Shown one piece after another: positions 1 to 9,553 of a stretch of 25,780 nucleotides of DNA. A program made the position numbers and the translations under genes. The stretch is from CAYWBI01 sp964456445. Lineage in GTDB: Bacteria > Calditrichota > Calditrichia > Calditrichales > J004. Positions within the stretch are counted from its first letter, which is position 1. Every line of letters starts with the position of its first letter. Below the pieces are notes generated by a model. The model had not been told where the DNA came from. It did no database searches and saw only the letters and a list, made by a program, of their open reading frames with translations. The stretch is taken from positions 1-25,780 of the forward strand of contig CAYWBI010000037.1 in NCBI GenBank assembly GCA_964456445.1. Direction: 5' to 3'.

Positions 1-163
1 TTTTACATGCTGTGCGTTATATCATCTTTAAAGCAATGTACGGTATTATATCACAGGCCCTCCGATTTTAAACCGTTTCGATCAGCTAAAAGAAAATCCG
101 CAACTAATTATTACCTGTATAAATAAATCAATCCCTTTTGGTATAAAAAGTTCGTATATTAGC

Positions 164-183
164 GCTGGTAAATCTTTACCAGC
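164..183. promoter_or_regulatory. Perfect 9-bp dyad upstream of the FadL-like gene
   Basis: The arms GCTGGTAAA and TTTACCAGC are exact reverse complements separated by two bases. The dyad ends 35 bases before the ATG at 219. So tight a loop suits a protein operator better than an RNA hairpin. The binding protein is unknown, and the upstream stretch 1-163 contains no gene I can support. Confidence 0.45.
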
Positions 184-218
184 TAATTTATTTTTCTAAC
201 ATTATTCAGGGAGGTACT

Positions 219-1469
219 ATGAAGAAGTTTAGTTTGCTTCTTATGGCCATTTTATTTTCAGGCAGCGCTTTGTTTGCCAACGGTTTAAGCTTGAACAGCA
301 TCGGCCCGCGGGCGTTGGGTATGGGAGGCGCTTTTGTCGGATTGGCTAATGATTATTCCACGGTTTACTGGAACCCGGCCGGGTTGCGTAATCTTAGTGG
401 CAGTTTTGTAGGTGTTTACTATTCCGGTGTTTCACCAGATGCAACATATAAATTTGCTGCAGCCGGAATTGACGCTAAAACCAAATCCAATCTTTATCCT
501 TCGCCAGGATTGATGGGTTACTGGCAATGTCTGCTTTCGGACAAACTGACCATCGGGCTGGGCGCTTATGTGCCCGCGGGTTTAGGTGCGGAATGGGACG
601 GTAATGATCTCAAGAACCTGAGCGGTGGACAGTCCTTTAACTGGAAATCACAGATCGGCGTCATCAATTTTTCCCCCGCTGTTGCCTATAGCGTATCCGA
701 CAATTTTTCCATAGGTCTGGCGGTAAATGTTTTTTACGGAATTTTCGATATGGACCGCCCGGCTGAGGTAGCCCCAGGTACTTTTATGCAGTACACCGAA
801 AGCTCGACCGGTCTTGGCTATGGGGTTACCCTTGGAGCACATTATAAAATGAACGATATGCTCAGTCTTGGCGCATCGTTTCGTACAAAGACAACGGTTA
901 AAATGAGCGGCACGGCCAAAAACCCGGCCTTTGCTGCCTATAACGCCGCGGAAACTGATTTTGACCGCGACGTGGCCTGGCCAATGTAGCTGGCCGGTGG
1001 CATCGCCGTTAAACCAATCAAAAACCTGACCATTACCCTCGACGCCCAATACAGCCAATGGTCGGAGAGTGAAAATGTTTTTGATACCAAATACAAAAGC
1101 CCGGTATGGCAGGGGGCCCTGGAACCAACCGGCGACAATAAGTTTATCCTCAAATGGAAAGATGCCACTCAAATCCGTGTTGGCGCCGCCTACGATGTAA
1201 ATGACATGCTGACCCTACGCGCAGGTTACTATAATGATCCAGCCCCCGGCCCGGATGAAACCTATAACATCCTTTTCCCAAGCATAAGCAATAATGCCTT
1301 TACCGGCGGGCTTACCCTCCATTTTGACAAGTGGGTAGTGGACGCTTCCGCTGAGTACCTCTCGGGAACGGAACGCACCGTTCCGGCCGGAGTCTATGCC
1401 AAAGCCATCCCGGGCGTCCATAGCATGAACATCACGGCATTCAGCATTGGCCTCGGATATCAGTTCTAA
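219..1469 (+). pseudogene. FadL/OmpP1-type outer-membrane protein gene split by an in-frame TAG
   Basis: This reads as an outer-membrane beta-barrel of the OmpP1/FadL/TodX family, which takes up hydrophobic compounds such as long-chain fatty acids. The start at 219 is well supported by AGGGAGGT just upstream. A signal peptide of about 20 residues ends near ALFA|NG. The N-terminal hatch region has the family pattern ALGMGGAF followed by YWNPAGL. At codon 257 (987-989) the frame meets TAG, then continues without interruption to a TAA at 1467-1469. The downstream part still reads as barrel strands and ends in the typical C-terminal aromatic (GYQF). The restored protein would be about 416 residues, normal for the family. 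The context WPM-stop-LAGG suggests an ancestral Trp codon TGG. It could be a recent nonsense mutation, a sequencing error, or readthrough. No frameshift is visible. Confidence 0.85.
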
Positions 1470-1525
1470 ACCGCTATAACAAGATTTTGGGTTGAAACGA
1501 TCGTAGCACAGCTTATAAAACCAAA

Positions 1526-1557
1526 AAGCCTTGTGGGAAATTCCCACAAGGCTTTTT
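1526..1557. terminator. Bidirectional rho-independent terminator
   Basis: The stem GCCTTGTGGG pairs with CCCACAAGGC around a five-base loop. It is flanked by AAAAA on the left and a run of seven T on the right. It therefore has a U-tract on both strands and sits between two convergent genes: the FadL-like gene ending at 1469 and the transporter gene ending at 1603. Confidence 0.9.
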
Positions 1558-1602
1558 TTGTGAAGGTAATTATTTTACATGAACAACTTCACCGTGCTGG
1601 AA

Positions 1603-2910
1603 TCAGCCAATGATCGCATCATCCGCACCATGTGTCAGTCGTTTTAGCGGCTTTAACAACAGCAACAACAAAATGCCAAAAACAGCGGTGAAAATAAAAA
1701 TGCCCGTAAATATCTCAAATTCCCCGGCATTTTCCGCGAGCGAACCTACAACCCCGGCAAGTTTGTTGCCGAGCCCGGTTGCGGCAAAATAAACGCCCAT
1801 CATAATGGAGCCGTAACGGGCAGGGGCCAGTTTAGTTATAAAAGACAGTGCAACGGGCGAAGAGGATAGCTCGCCTATTACCTGTAGGAAATAGGAAAGG
1901 ATAAGCCAGATCAACATCGCCTTGCCCATGGTTTCCGCCTGATAAGAGGCAGCCGTCATCATTAAAAATCCGGTTCCCATGATCATGGTGCCCACCGCCA
2001 TCTTAAACAAAGAGGAAGCCTCCTTGCCCAGTTTTTGTCGTTTGGCCCAGTAATAAGCAACGGGTGTCCCGAAAACAACCACGAAGAAGGCCGGAACGGA
2101 TTGGAACAGACTGGCCGGTATCTGCCAGCCTAAAACAACCCGGTTAATCTTTTCCTTAGTATAGAGGTTCATCAAGCCACCGGCCTGTTCATAAGCGCCC
2201 CAAAAGACGATCACAATCAGAAAAGAAACCAGCATAACAATAATGCGGTCTTTCTCCATACGGGTTAAGGGGTGATGTTGTTTTTTGCCTTCCACTTTTT
2301 TTACGTGGATTAGGTTGCCAACTTCTTTGAGATATTTTTGTCCCCAAATATAAAAAGCGATACCAAACAACATGCCAATACCCGCCAGGCCAAAACCATA
2401 ATGCCAGCCATATACTTCACCGATATAACCAACGATGAGCGGCGAAGTAAAAGCGCCGATATTGATACCGATGTAAAAGATGGTGAAGCCTTTATCCCGA
2501 TTGATATCACCGGGCTTATACAGCCCACCAACCATTGTAGAAATATTTGGTTTTAATGCGCCAACACCCAGCACAAGCACACCAAGACCGGTATAGAAAA
2601 AGGCCATGCCATGTACCGCGAGCAACAACTGTCCGGCAGCGATGAGTATTGCCCCAATCAGAACCGTCTTTTTTTGTCCAAGAAGTTTATCGGCTATATA
2701 GCCGCCGGGGATGGCCATGAGATAAACCATCATGGTATATGTCCCGTATAAGGAGAGCGCATCAGCCTTACTCCAGCCAAAACCCGGATTGCTGCTGATG
2801 GTGGTTTCCGTTACATAAAGCACCAAAATGGCACGCATACCGTAATAGGAAAAGCGTTCCCATAATTCTGTAAAAAAGAGAATTGGTAGTCCCTTTGGAT
2901 GACCTTTCAT
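1603..2910 (-). CDS. POT/PTR family proton-dependent oligopeptide transporter, 12-helix form
   Basis: This inner-membrane MFS carrier belongs to the POT (PTR2) family, which imports di- and tripeptides with protons. The TM1 signature ExxERF is present (E15, E18, R19, F20), followed by SYYGMRAILVL. The family motif FYIGINIGAF lies near TM5, EQAGG in TM7 and GELSSSPV in TM10. I chose the ATG at 2910, giving 435 residues. It has AAAGGA upstream and aligns with its neighbour, whereas an in-frame ATG 22 codons earlier only adds an unconserved tail. The loop between the two six-helix bundles is short and charged, so it appears to lack the two extra helices seen in many bacterial POTs. A second POT gene lies upstream on the same strand, separated by 272 bases and a terminator, so the two are probably separate transcripts. 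Substrate is not predictable. Confidence 0.9.
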   Translation of the reverse strand: MKGHPKGLPILFFTELWERFSYYGMRAILVLYVTETTISSNPGFGWSKADALSLYGTYTMMVYLMAIPGGYIADKLLGQKKTVLIGAILIAAGQLLLAVHGMAFFYTGLGVLVLGVGALKPNISTMVGGLYKPGDINRDKGFTIFYIGINIGAFTSPLIVGYIGEVYGWHYGFGLAGIGMLFGIAFYIWGQKYLKEVGNLIHVKKVEGKKQHHPLTRMEKDRIIVMLVSFLIVIVFWGAYEQAGGLMNLYTKEKINRVVLGWQIPASLFQSVPAFFVVVFGTPVAYYWAKRQKLGKEASSLFKMAVGTMIMGTGFLMMTAASYQAETMGKAMLIWLILSYFLQVIGELSSSPVALSFITKLAPARYGSIMMGVYFAATGLGNKLAGVVGSLAENAGEFEIFTGIFIFTAVFGILLLLLLKPLKRLTHGADDAIIG

Positions 2911-3134
2911 AAGAAAATCCTTTTTAATGATGAGCAAGAAAGCGCATAAGATACAATACCGTAGGCAAATTAACAAAGGAGATTGTTTAGGTGACTATCC
3001 GGCAGAGAATAAAAAACTTCAAATTCGGGGGACAGTTGACGTGAGGGAAAGCTTTGGTTTTGGGCTCTTGAATATAGAGCTCTCAAATTGAATCGGAGTT
3101 TGGCAAACATTGAATACTCTTAAGCGGGTTAAAA

Positions 3135-3162
3135 TAAAAAAGCCCCCGATGAATCGGAGGCT
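3135..3162 (-). terminator. Rho-independent terminator after the second POT gene
   Basis: Read on the minus strand, AGCCTCCGAT pairs with ATCGGGGGCT (one G-U wobble) around a two-base apex, which is four bases if the last pair opens. A run of T follows, TTTTTTATTTT. It lies 20 bases past the stop of the gene at 3183-4646 and should insulate it from the next POT gene. Confidence 0.85.
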
Positions 3163-3182
3163 TAAAGAACAAAAGAGAAAAA

Positions 3183-4646
3183 TTAATTTATACCACCGCT
3201 GAGCTTGTTAATCTTTGGACTGATAGCCAGGAACAACATACCAAACACAAAGACAAAACCACCGACAACAGCGAAAAGAAGAGATGGTTCGAAGCTTTCC
3301 ACATATCCGGCAACCAGGCCGGCAATAAGGTTGCCAAGAGCGGCGCCAAGAAACCAGGTGCCCATCATCTGGCTTACCAGACGCTTGGGTGAAAGTTTTG
3401 TGATGCTGCTTAAGCCCACCGGGCTTAACGACAATTCACCAACCGTATGGAAAAAGTAAGTTACGATCAACCACATCGGGCTTACTTTTGAGCCCTCAGT
3501 AGCATAGGAAGAGCCCCAGGCCAGGACAAAAAAACCAACGCCCAATAAGAGCAGCCCCATGCTGAATTTTATGGGTATGGACGGGTTTTTGTCACCGAGT
3601 TTTACCCACAGGGCGCCTACCACAGGCGCAAGGGTTACAATGAACAAGGGGTTTACATTCTGCAGCCAGCCCGTAGGAACTTCATAACCGGCAACAAAAC
3701 GATCGGTCAGGTCACGCGCAAACAGGTTCATCGATGATCCGGCTTGCTCAAAACCGCCAAAAAATACAATGGCGCCCATAAACAAGAAGGCGATAAGGGC
3801 CACCCGTTTACGTTCTTCACTGTTTTCACAGGCAAAAATAATAATGATGGCAAAATATATAACAGCAACGGCCAAAAGGATATACCCCGTGCCTTGTGCG
3901 AAATTTACAATACTAAAGTCTGTACTGCTTTGGATGTACAAAACAATACCAATGACGATTAGCAGGGTAACACCGATCCCATACATAAATTGTTTGCGGG
4001 CACGTAAAATATTTTCAGATTTGCCGGCCTCGCCTTTTAATTTTCCGGCTTCTCCAAGATATTTTCCACGGCTAACATATTGGATCAAACCAAGGACCAT
4101 ACCAATGGCCGCGGCTAAAAATCCCAGATGCCAATCCACTTTTTCACCAAGCCAGGCACAAATAAACTGGCCAAGCAGGGCGCCGACATTGATACCCATG
4201 TAAAATATAGAAAAACCTTCATCACGTCGTGCGCCGCCTTCGGGATATAGATCACCAACAATGGCGCTGACATTTGGCTTTAATAACCCGGTTCCCAGAA
4301 TCACCAGCACTAATCCCAAATAAAATGTGGGCATTCCCGGAACAGCAAGGGAAAAGTTCCCTAAGGCGATTAATATCCCCCCGATAAGCACCGAGCGACG
4401 CTGACCGAGTAAGGTATCGGCAATCCATCCACCAGGTAAAGCAAGGGCATAGACACCAAAAGTATATAAACCGTAAATCGCACTGGCGTTGGCGCTGTCA
4501 AAACCCAGACCACCTTCCGACGCAGCGGCTGTCATAAACAGAACTAAAATTGCGCGCATCCCATAATAACTGAAACGCTCCCACATTTCTGTCATAAATA
4601 AAACCGGAAGCCCCTTTGGCTGCTCGGCAAATAGCTTTATGTTCAT
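3183..4646 (-). CDS. POT/PTR family proton-dependent oligopeptide transporter, 14-helix form
   Basis: This 487-residue inner-membrane peptide:proton symporter is a paralogue of the next gene. It carries ExxERF in TM1 (E20, E23, R24, F25), then SYYGMRAILVL, FYMGINVGAL, FEQAGSSMN in TM7 and GELSLSPVGL in TM10. Between residues of about 215 and 285 it has two extra hydrophobic segments (GIGVTLLIVIGIVLY and ILLAVAVIYFAIIIIF). These match the inserted HA/HB helices of many bacterial POT proteins such as DtpA-like carriers. The start at 4646 follows a strong AAGGAGG. It has its own terminator, and the 251 bases upstream hold no gene I can support. Confidence 0.93.
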   Translation of the reverse strand: MNIKLFAEQPKGLPVLFMTEMWERFSYYGMRAILVLFMTAAASEGGLGFDSANASAIYGLYTFGVYALALPGGWIADTLLGQRRSVLIGGILIALGNFSLAVPGMPTFYLGLVLVILGTGLLKPNVSAIVGDLYPEGGARRDEGFSIFYMGINVGALLGQFICAWLGEKVDWHLGFLAAAIGMVLGLIQYVSRGKYLGEAGKLKGEAGKSENILRARKQFMYGIGVTLLIVIGIVLYIQSSTDFSIVNFAQGTGYILLAVAVIYFAIIIIFACENSEERKRVALIAFLFMGAIVFFGGFEQAGSSMNLFARDLTDRFVAGYEVPTGWLQNVNPLFIVTLAPVVGALWVKLGDKNPSIPIKFSMGLLLLGVGFFVLAWGSSYATEGSKVSPMWLIVTYFFHTVGELSLSPVGLSSITKLSPKRLVSQMMGTWFLGAALGNLIAGLVAGYVESFEPSLLFAVVGGFVFVFGMLFLAISPKINKLSGGIN

Positions 4647-4897
4647 TCTTCCTCCTTAAAATAGTGGGTTGCTTTTTTAGCGCAAGCACATCCCGGCCGA
4701 TGGATTTTTTAGGATTACTAAATATAAAATACAAACAGGCAAGTTTCTTGTTGCGGGCAGGAGGCATGCAATGTTGAGTATAAACCCGACCGCTAAGATC
4801 ATTCCTTTAAAATGAGAATTCAATAATATAGTGATATTGACAATAAAGACAAAACGTTTTTAGGGAATGGCATACTGCCGGAATAAACGGTCCGATT

Positions 4898-5986
4898 TTA
4901 AAACGAAACGCCTTCCAGCCCTGAGGCAGACATCGATTCCAGCCAATGAATAACTTTTTTATGGGCAGTGTGGATGGGAAAATCTGAAAATTCCCCCGGG
5001 GTTATCCAACGCCCGACGGATACATCGTCAGTTTGAGATAAATACTTTTTTGACAGCGGAATTAGAACTGCCATAAAGGTCAGGTCGATGTGGCTATATA
5101 GCTGACGAAAAACAGGTGAAGAATACATATCTGCACTGTTTTGTTGTTTGAGATGAGTCAATATTGAACCAGCCTCCCACCCTTTTTTATCGGTAAGATG
5201 ACAGGGAAATTCCCACATACCGGCCAGTAGCCCCTTCTCCGGTCTGCAGCGGATAAAGTAGCTGCCATTGTATTGGTAAACCATAACGAGATGAAACCGC
5301 TTTTGTTTTTTTCTTGCAGGTGATTTATGAGGTAAACGATGAACAGTTCCTGCCTTTAATCCCCCGCAATCATCCTGAAACGGACAATGTTCACAATCCG
5401 GTTTTGCAGGCGTACATACCGCCGCACCCAACTCCATTAACGCCTCATTGAAAACACCCGGTTTCTCCCGGGGCAGTAAATTTTGCGCCAAGATTAAAAG
5501 TTCTTTTTTTACCGTGTTTTTGCGGATATCACCCTGGTTGTTGTAAAACCTTGCCAGGACACGAAGTACATTCCCGTCTAAAACTGCAAAGGGTTGTTTA
5601 AAGGCAATGGACAAGATGGCGGCGGCGCTATAAGGGCCGATACCCGGTAACTGTAACGCCGTTTTCATCTCTCGTGGAAATTCCCCGTTAAACGTATCCG
5701 CAATTATTTTTGCGGCTTTGAGCATATTTCGGGCCCGGGCATAATACCCCAACCCCGCCCAGAGTTTTAGAATATCGTGTTCATCCGCCAGAGCAAGTTT
5801 TTGTATGTTTGGATACGCAGAGTAAATTTTATTAAAAAATGGCAGACCCTGATCCACTGTGGTTTGTTGCAGTATAATTTCCGATAAAAAGGTTTTATAC
5901 CAATTTGTATGTATTCTCCAGGGCAATATTCGGGCGTTCTGCCCAAACCAATGGATAAGTTTATTTTGTACCAAAGGAATATGCAT
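4898..5986 (-). CDS. mutY: A/G-specific adenine DNA glycosylase MutY
   Basis: MutY removes adenine mispaired with 8-oxoguanine in base-excision repair. The 362-residue protein has the whole family layout. The catalytic Glu is E36 in LSEIILQQT, and the helix-hairpin-helix is LPGIGPYSA (about 113-121). The catalytic Asp is D137 in LDGNV. The [4Fe-4S] ligands C191, C198, C201 and C207 have the canonical C-X6-C-X2-C-X5-C spacing. The C-terminal part (about 225-350) is the NUDIX-like 8-oxoG recognition domain, with FHLVMVYQYNG and GLLAGMWEFP. The start lies three bases after the stop of the upstream phoH-like gene and has no clear Shine-Dalgarno sequence. I infer translation is coupled to that gene. 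Confidence 0.96.
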   Translation of the reverse strand: MHIPLVQNKLIHWFGQNARILPWRIHTNWYKTFLSEIILQQTTVDQGLPFFNKIYSAYPNIQKLALADEHDILKLWAGLGYYARARNMLKAAKIIADTFNGEFPREMKTALQLPGIGPYSAAAILSIAFKQPFAVLDGNVLRVLARFYNNQGDIRKNTVKKELLILAQNLLPREKPGVFNEALMELGAAVCTPAKPDCEHCPFQDDCGGLKAGTVHRLPHKSPARKKQKRFHLVMVYQYNGSYFIRCRPEKGLLAGMWEFPCHLTDKKGWEAGSILTHLKQQNSADMYSSPVFRQLYSHIDLTFMAVLIPLSKKYLSQTDDVSVGRWITPGEFSDFPIHTAHKKVIHWLESMSASGLEGVSF

Positions 5987-5989
5987 AGA

Positions 5990-7405
5990 TTATTTTTTGT
6001 ATAGCGTGTCTTCGAACCATTTGGATGTGTGAGAGCGTACCATTTGCACCAGGCAAATTCGGGCAATAAATGGTCGGGGCTTGCTTATTGAATTTTCATA
6101 CAAACTGATCAGGCCATTGCTGTATTTATCAAGATAAATGCTGTCAATTTGGGTGGGGTCTCCAAGCACAATTAGTTTTGTGTTCTCCCCGAGACGGGTC
6201 CCCAAGGTACGCATCTGAAAGGGATTGGCATTTTGAGCTTCGTCAAAGATAACAAAGGAGTTGGCTATATCCGCGCCCCGTACATCGGCCAGGTTCATAA
6301 GTTCAATCACACCTGAATCAAGCAGTTTTTTATAGCCTGCCTCGGTATTGGTCTCGTTTGTAAACTGCCGCAATTTGTCTATAAAGGGCCGCATTTTTGG
6401 CAAAAGTTTACGTTTGACAGAACCAGGCAGGAAACCGATATCATCACCAAGACGGCTTTTGGTTATGATCGGTTTTATTAATTTAATTGAATCATATTTA
6501 CGTTCTTTAAAAACTTTTTCCAGCGCGGCAGCCATGGCAATGTGTGTCTTGCCGGTACCGGCCTTACCAATGATAATCTGTATTTTTATGCTGTCATCCA
6601 TGGCCTGGACCATACAGGCAGCCTGCTCAAAGTTGAATGAATATTTCTCCATATCAAGCACTTTTGGGCCCGTATCCATGATGCGGGTGGCAAAATAATC
6701 AAAATATCGTAATCGCTCCGATTTACGGATGCCCATTCCTATCACATTACCATCGGGAGCAAACAAAGCGGCCACATCATTTTCATTTAGTTGCCATTTT
6801 TTTCGATAATTTATACCCCATTCTTTTTGTGATTCTCCGCCAAACAGGGCATTGACTTCGTCCTCGCCCAGTTGGATTTCCTGCAGAGGTTTAAAAAAAC
6901 TGGCCAGATACTCATCCGATATTTTATCATGCATATAATCCTGGGTATCAATCCCCAGGGCCCGGCATTTGATACGCAGATTGCGATCCTTGGTAACAAA
7001 AATGAATTTCCGATGAGGGTATTTTTCGATAAACCCAATGGCCTGGGCAAGCATGGCATTATCTTTATAACTCATGGACAACTCAGGTGGAAAATTAGCG
7101 GAAATATGTTCCTTTATAAAAATAAGCGTACCATCACGTCCATTAGGTATATGCAGGGGGCTTTCTTCCCCATCCCCACGATCCAACAATTGTTCCAGTT
7201 TGTTGCTGATGTCGCGCGAATTATAACCAATACCGGGATCGCTTTTTTTATTGTCGATTTCTTCCAGGGTTAAAAGCGAGATCAGGACAATATGTTCATC
7301 AAAACGAAAAATTGCTGATGGATCATGTAGGACAACATTGGTATCCAGGATATAGGCAATACGATCATCGTGTTGATCTAATGTTTTATAAATATTGGCA
7401 CTCAT
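5990..7405 (-). CDS. PIN-PhoH fusion ATPase (PhoH2/YlaK type)
   Basis: This 471-residue protein joins an N-terminal PIN nuclease domain (about 15-165) to a C-terminal PhoH ATPase domain (about 255-465). PIN acidic residues are visible at D21 in LDTNVVLHDP, E48/E49 in LTLEEID, D115 and D140 in VTKDRNLR. The PhoH domain has Walker A GKAGTGKT (280-287) and Walker B FVIFDEAQN (384-392), then LGDPTQID. Members of this family studied in mycobacteria couple ATP-dependent RNA unwinding to RNA cleavage. A similar role in RNA processing is inferred here. The start at 7405 follows AAAGGGAAG. It is the first gene of a two-gene unit with mutY. Confidence 0.93.
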   Translation of the reverse strand: MSANIYKTLDQHDDRIAYILDTNVVLHDPSAIFRFDEHIVLISLLTLEEIDNKKSDPGIGYNSRDISNKLEQLLDRGDGEESPLHIPNGRDGTLIFIKEHISANFPPELSMSYKDNAMLAQAIGFIEKYPHRKFIFVTKDRNLRIKCRALGIDTQDYMHDKISDEYLASFFKPLQEIQLGEDEVNALFGGESQKEWGINYRKKWQLNENDVAALFAPDGNVIGMGIRKSERLRYFDYFATRIMDTGPKVLDMEKYSFNFEQAACMVQAMDDSIKIQIIIGKAGTGKTHIAMAAALEKVFKERKYDSIKLIKPIITKSRLGDDIGFLPGSVKRKLLPKMRPFIDKLRQFTNETNTEAGYKKLLDSGVIELMNLADVRGADIANSFVIFDEAQNANPFQMRTLGTRLGENTKLIVLGDPTQIDSIYLDKYSNGLISLYENSISKPRPFIARICLVQMVRSHTSKWFEDTLYKK

Positions 7406-7653
7406 GCTTCCCTTTGTATCAAATACCTATTTCGCATTTACTCTCAGGCCAAATTGTAATAAATTATTTACATCGATGCTAATTATCCCAAACAAGCAGA
7501 GAGCAAAAGCCCCACACCCCTGTTTTGGGTAAGCGCAATATATTGGAATTTTGGATTCATTGCAGAAAATTATAGATGAGAATTTTGTTTGAATTTTAAT
7601 ATGGTGCAACTTCCCTTGGGAATATACGTAATTGTACTAAAATGGAGAAAGTC

Positions 7654-8259
7654 ATGAAAATCATAATTCTTTCACTTCTGTTTGTTTTTCAGATTGTTCT
7701 GGCCGATGACGGCATGTCTGAAAAATTTAAAAAAATCCAGATGAATATAAATAAAGAAAACTATATATTGTTTGAAGATAGCTCGCTGATACTTGCTTCA
7801 CGCGATAACGATATCTATCTCATCGAAATTTCCCCACAAGCGGCTTTGTTTATCCGCGGAGAAAAAGTTAAAACCTCACCAGCGCAAAAAACAATCCTAA
7901 AAGAATATTATCAAAGTATGTACACTACTTTTCGGACACGTAACCGCATCGGGGGAAAAGCGGTCAAGGTTGGTCTTGCCGGCGCCAAACTTGCGGTAAA
8001 GGCCATTGGCGGCCTGGTAGATTATGTACTGTCCGGCTTCGATGACCAGGTAATGAAGGATTATGAAAAGAAAATGGCCGATGAGTCGGATAAAATAGAC
8101 GTCCAGGCCGATCGTATTGACGCTATGGGGGAAAAGTATAAAAAATTTCGTAAAGCCAACAATAAGATCGTGGTTGAAATCCGTGATAAGGTCCCTCAAT
8201 TGGACCCTTTTAGATTGGAAATTGACGAAGATGCAGATGATATTAACATCACGGATTAA
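7654..8259 (+). CDS. Secreted protein, resembles DUF2884/YggN family
   Basis: The likely product is 201 residues from the ATG at 7654, which follows GGAGAAAG at good spacing; an ATG four codons earlier is in frame. It has a short signal peptide ending near IVLA|DDG. The middle section reads ISPQAALFIRGEKV, then SPAQKTILKEYYQ, followed by a small-residue, Gly/Ala-rich helix (about 100-130). This order resembles the DUF2884 (YggN-like) periplasmic family, where an 'I-dG-v-Lt-eQ' strand precedes a YY helix and an Ala-rich segment. The C-terminal third is charged and helical, and the tail is acidic. The resemblance is from pattern only. No function is known. It appears to be a single-gene unit, with no clear terminator after it. 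Confidence 0.6.
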   Translation: MKIIILSLLFVFQIVLADDGMSEKFKKIQMNINKENYILFEDSSLILASRDNDIYLIEISPQAALFIRGEKVKTSPAQKTILKEYYQSMYTTFRTRNRIGGKAVKVGLAGAKLAVKAIGGLVDYVLSGFDDQVMKDYEKKMADESDKIDVQADRIDAMGEKYKKFRKANNKIVVEIRDKVPQLDPFRLEIDEDADDINITD

Positions 8260-8473
8260 ACCTAAGCATATCATCGTCCATGATCTCCGCCAGGGTGTAG
8301 AAACAGCATACATTCCCGGTGAGCATTTATCCGCGTTCTGATTTAATTGCAAGCTTGCTGCTACACTGTTTGAAAATTGTGATAAAATATTTTATGTAAT
8401 TTGACATTTCCGACGTAAATTATTTTTTCAATTTACAGGAATATACTTTTCTTAGGATATACTCTTTAATAAA

Positions 8474-9553
8474 ATGACAGAAAATATGTTGATAAAAATG
8501 GAAAACTTAAACGAGGATATGACCTATTGCCGGGCAATGCTGCCACGTGTTTCCCGCACCTTTGCGCCAACCATCCTCATGTTGCCTGAGGCCCTGGAGA
8601 AACCGGTTACCGTTGCCTATCTGTTGTGCCGAATTGCAGATACCGTGGAAGATACCGAAAGACTAAAACTTAATGACAAACGTCTTCTTCTTGAAAAATT
8701 TATCAATATCTTTAAAATTAATGAGCAGAACCTGCCTGCATTTTTAAATGCCATTGCCGATTTTCCTTCTGAGTGTGCCGATGATGAACTAGTGCATAAC
8801 ATCGAACGGGTGATGAGTGTATTTTATTCTTTCCCGGAAAAAGCACAAAAACATATCGGTTTTTGGGTGGTGGAAATGTCCCGTGGCATGAGCAAGTTTG
8901 CACAGGCCGGCGGACTTAAAAAACTTGCCTTCCTGCGCAGCATGAAAGACCTCGATGAATATATGTACTATGTGGCAGGTACAGTGGGCTATTTATTGAC
9001 CGCATTGTTTTCATCATACTCGCAAAAAATTACGCCACCGCTGCAAAAACGGCTGACAAAATTAGCGGAATCTTTTGGCAAAGGTCTGCAACTGGTCAAC
9101 ATTATTCGTGACATGACCACGGATTTGCGTCGCGGACAATCCTATATTCCCGAAGAATTATTATTAAAATATGAGTTGGACCGCAAGACCATATTTGAAA
9201 AACAAAACGCGCCCCAGGCAGAAAAACTGTTTATTGAATTGGTCGATCGTGCAGTGGCACATCTCGACCAGGCCCTGGATTATATTTTGCTTATCCCAAA
9301 GGAAGAAAAGGGCATCCGTCTGTTTTGTATGCTGCCGGTGTTCTGGGCCATGCGAACCTTACAGAAGATACAGGAAAACACCCTCGCACTTTTAGGAAAC
9401 GAAAAAGTTAAAGTTTCCCGCAAGATGATAAAAAAGGAATATTATCTGGCGATGATCAATGCCTATTCCAATCGTTTGACCCGCTGGCACTATAAACGGA
9501 TAAAGCGCGCATTTAACGCCGCCATGCCCCTTCCCATAGAATCGGGATTATAA
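8474..9553 (+). CDS. Squalene/phytoene synthase family protein, squalene-synthase-like
   Basis: This 359-residue trans-isoprenyl diphosphate synthase condenses two prenyl diphosphates head to head. It is closer to farnesyl-diphosphate farnesyltransferase (squalene synthase) than to CrtB. It has SRTFAP near residue 27. The first Asp motif is DTVED (D56, D60), and DEYMYYVAGTVG covers about 161-172. The second Asp motif is NIIRDMTTD (D213, D217), with Thr where Glu is usual before the last Asp. FCMLPVFWAMRTL matches the FCAIPQ region of eukaryotic enzymes. There is no C-terminal membrane anchor. In-frame ATGs at 8489 and 8498 are alternative starts, since the Shine-Dalgarno evidence at 8474 is weak. 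No other sterol, hopanoid or carotenoid genes lie nearby, so the end product is open. The last six bases overlap the convergent CDGSH gene. Confidence 0.87.
   Translation: MTENMLIKMENLNEDMTYCRAMLPRVSRTFAPTILMLPEALEKPVTVAYLLCRIADTVEDTERLKLNDKRLLLEKFINIFKINEQNLPAFLNAIADFPSECADDELVHNIERVMSVFYSFPEKAQKHIGFWVVEMSRGMSKFAQAGGLKKLAFLRSMKDLDEYMYYVAGTVGYLLTALFSSYSQKITPPLQKRLTKLAESFGKGLQLVNIIRDMTTDLRRGQSYIPEELLLKYELDRKTIFEKQNAPQAEKLFIELVDRAVAHLDQALDYILLIPKEEKGIRLFCMLPVFWAMRTLQKIQENTLALLGNEKVKVSRKMIKKEYYLAMINAYSNRLTRWHYKRIKRAFNAAMPLPIESGL

Noticed and set aside
648..1172. Open frame of 174 codons on the minus strand within the FadL-like gene
   Set aside because: It lies antisense to clear beta-barrel coding sequence, has no family resemblance and no ribosome binding site of note.
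3769..4203. Plus-strand frame of 144 codons inside the POT gene
   Set aside because: It is a shadow of the transporter on the other strand, and its composition is not protein-like.
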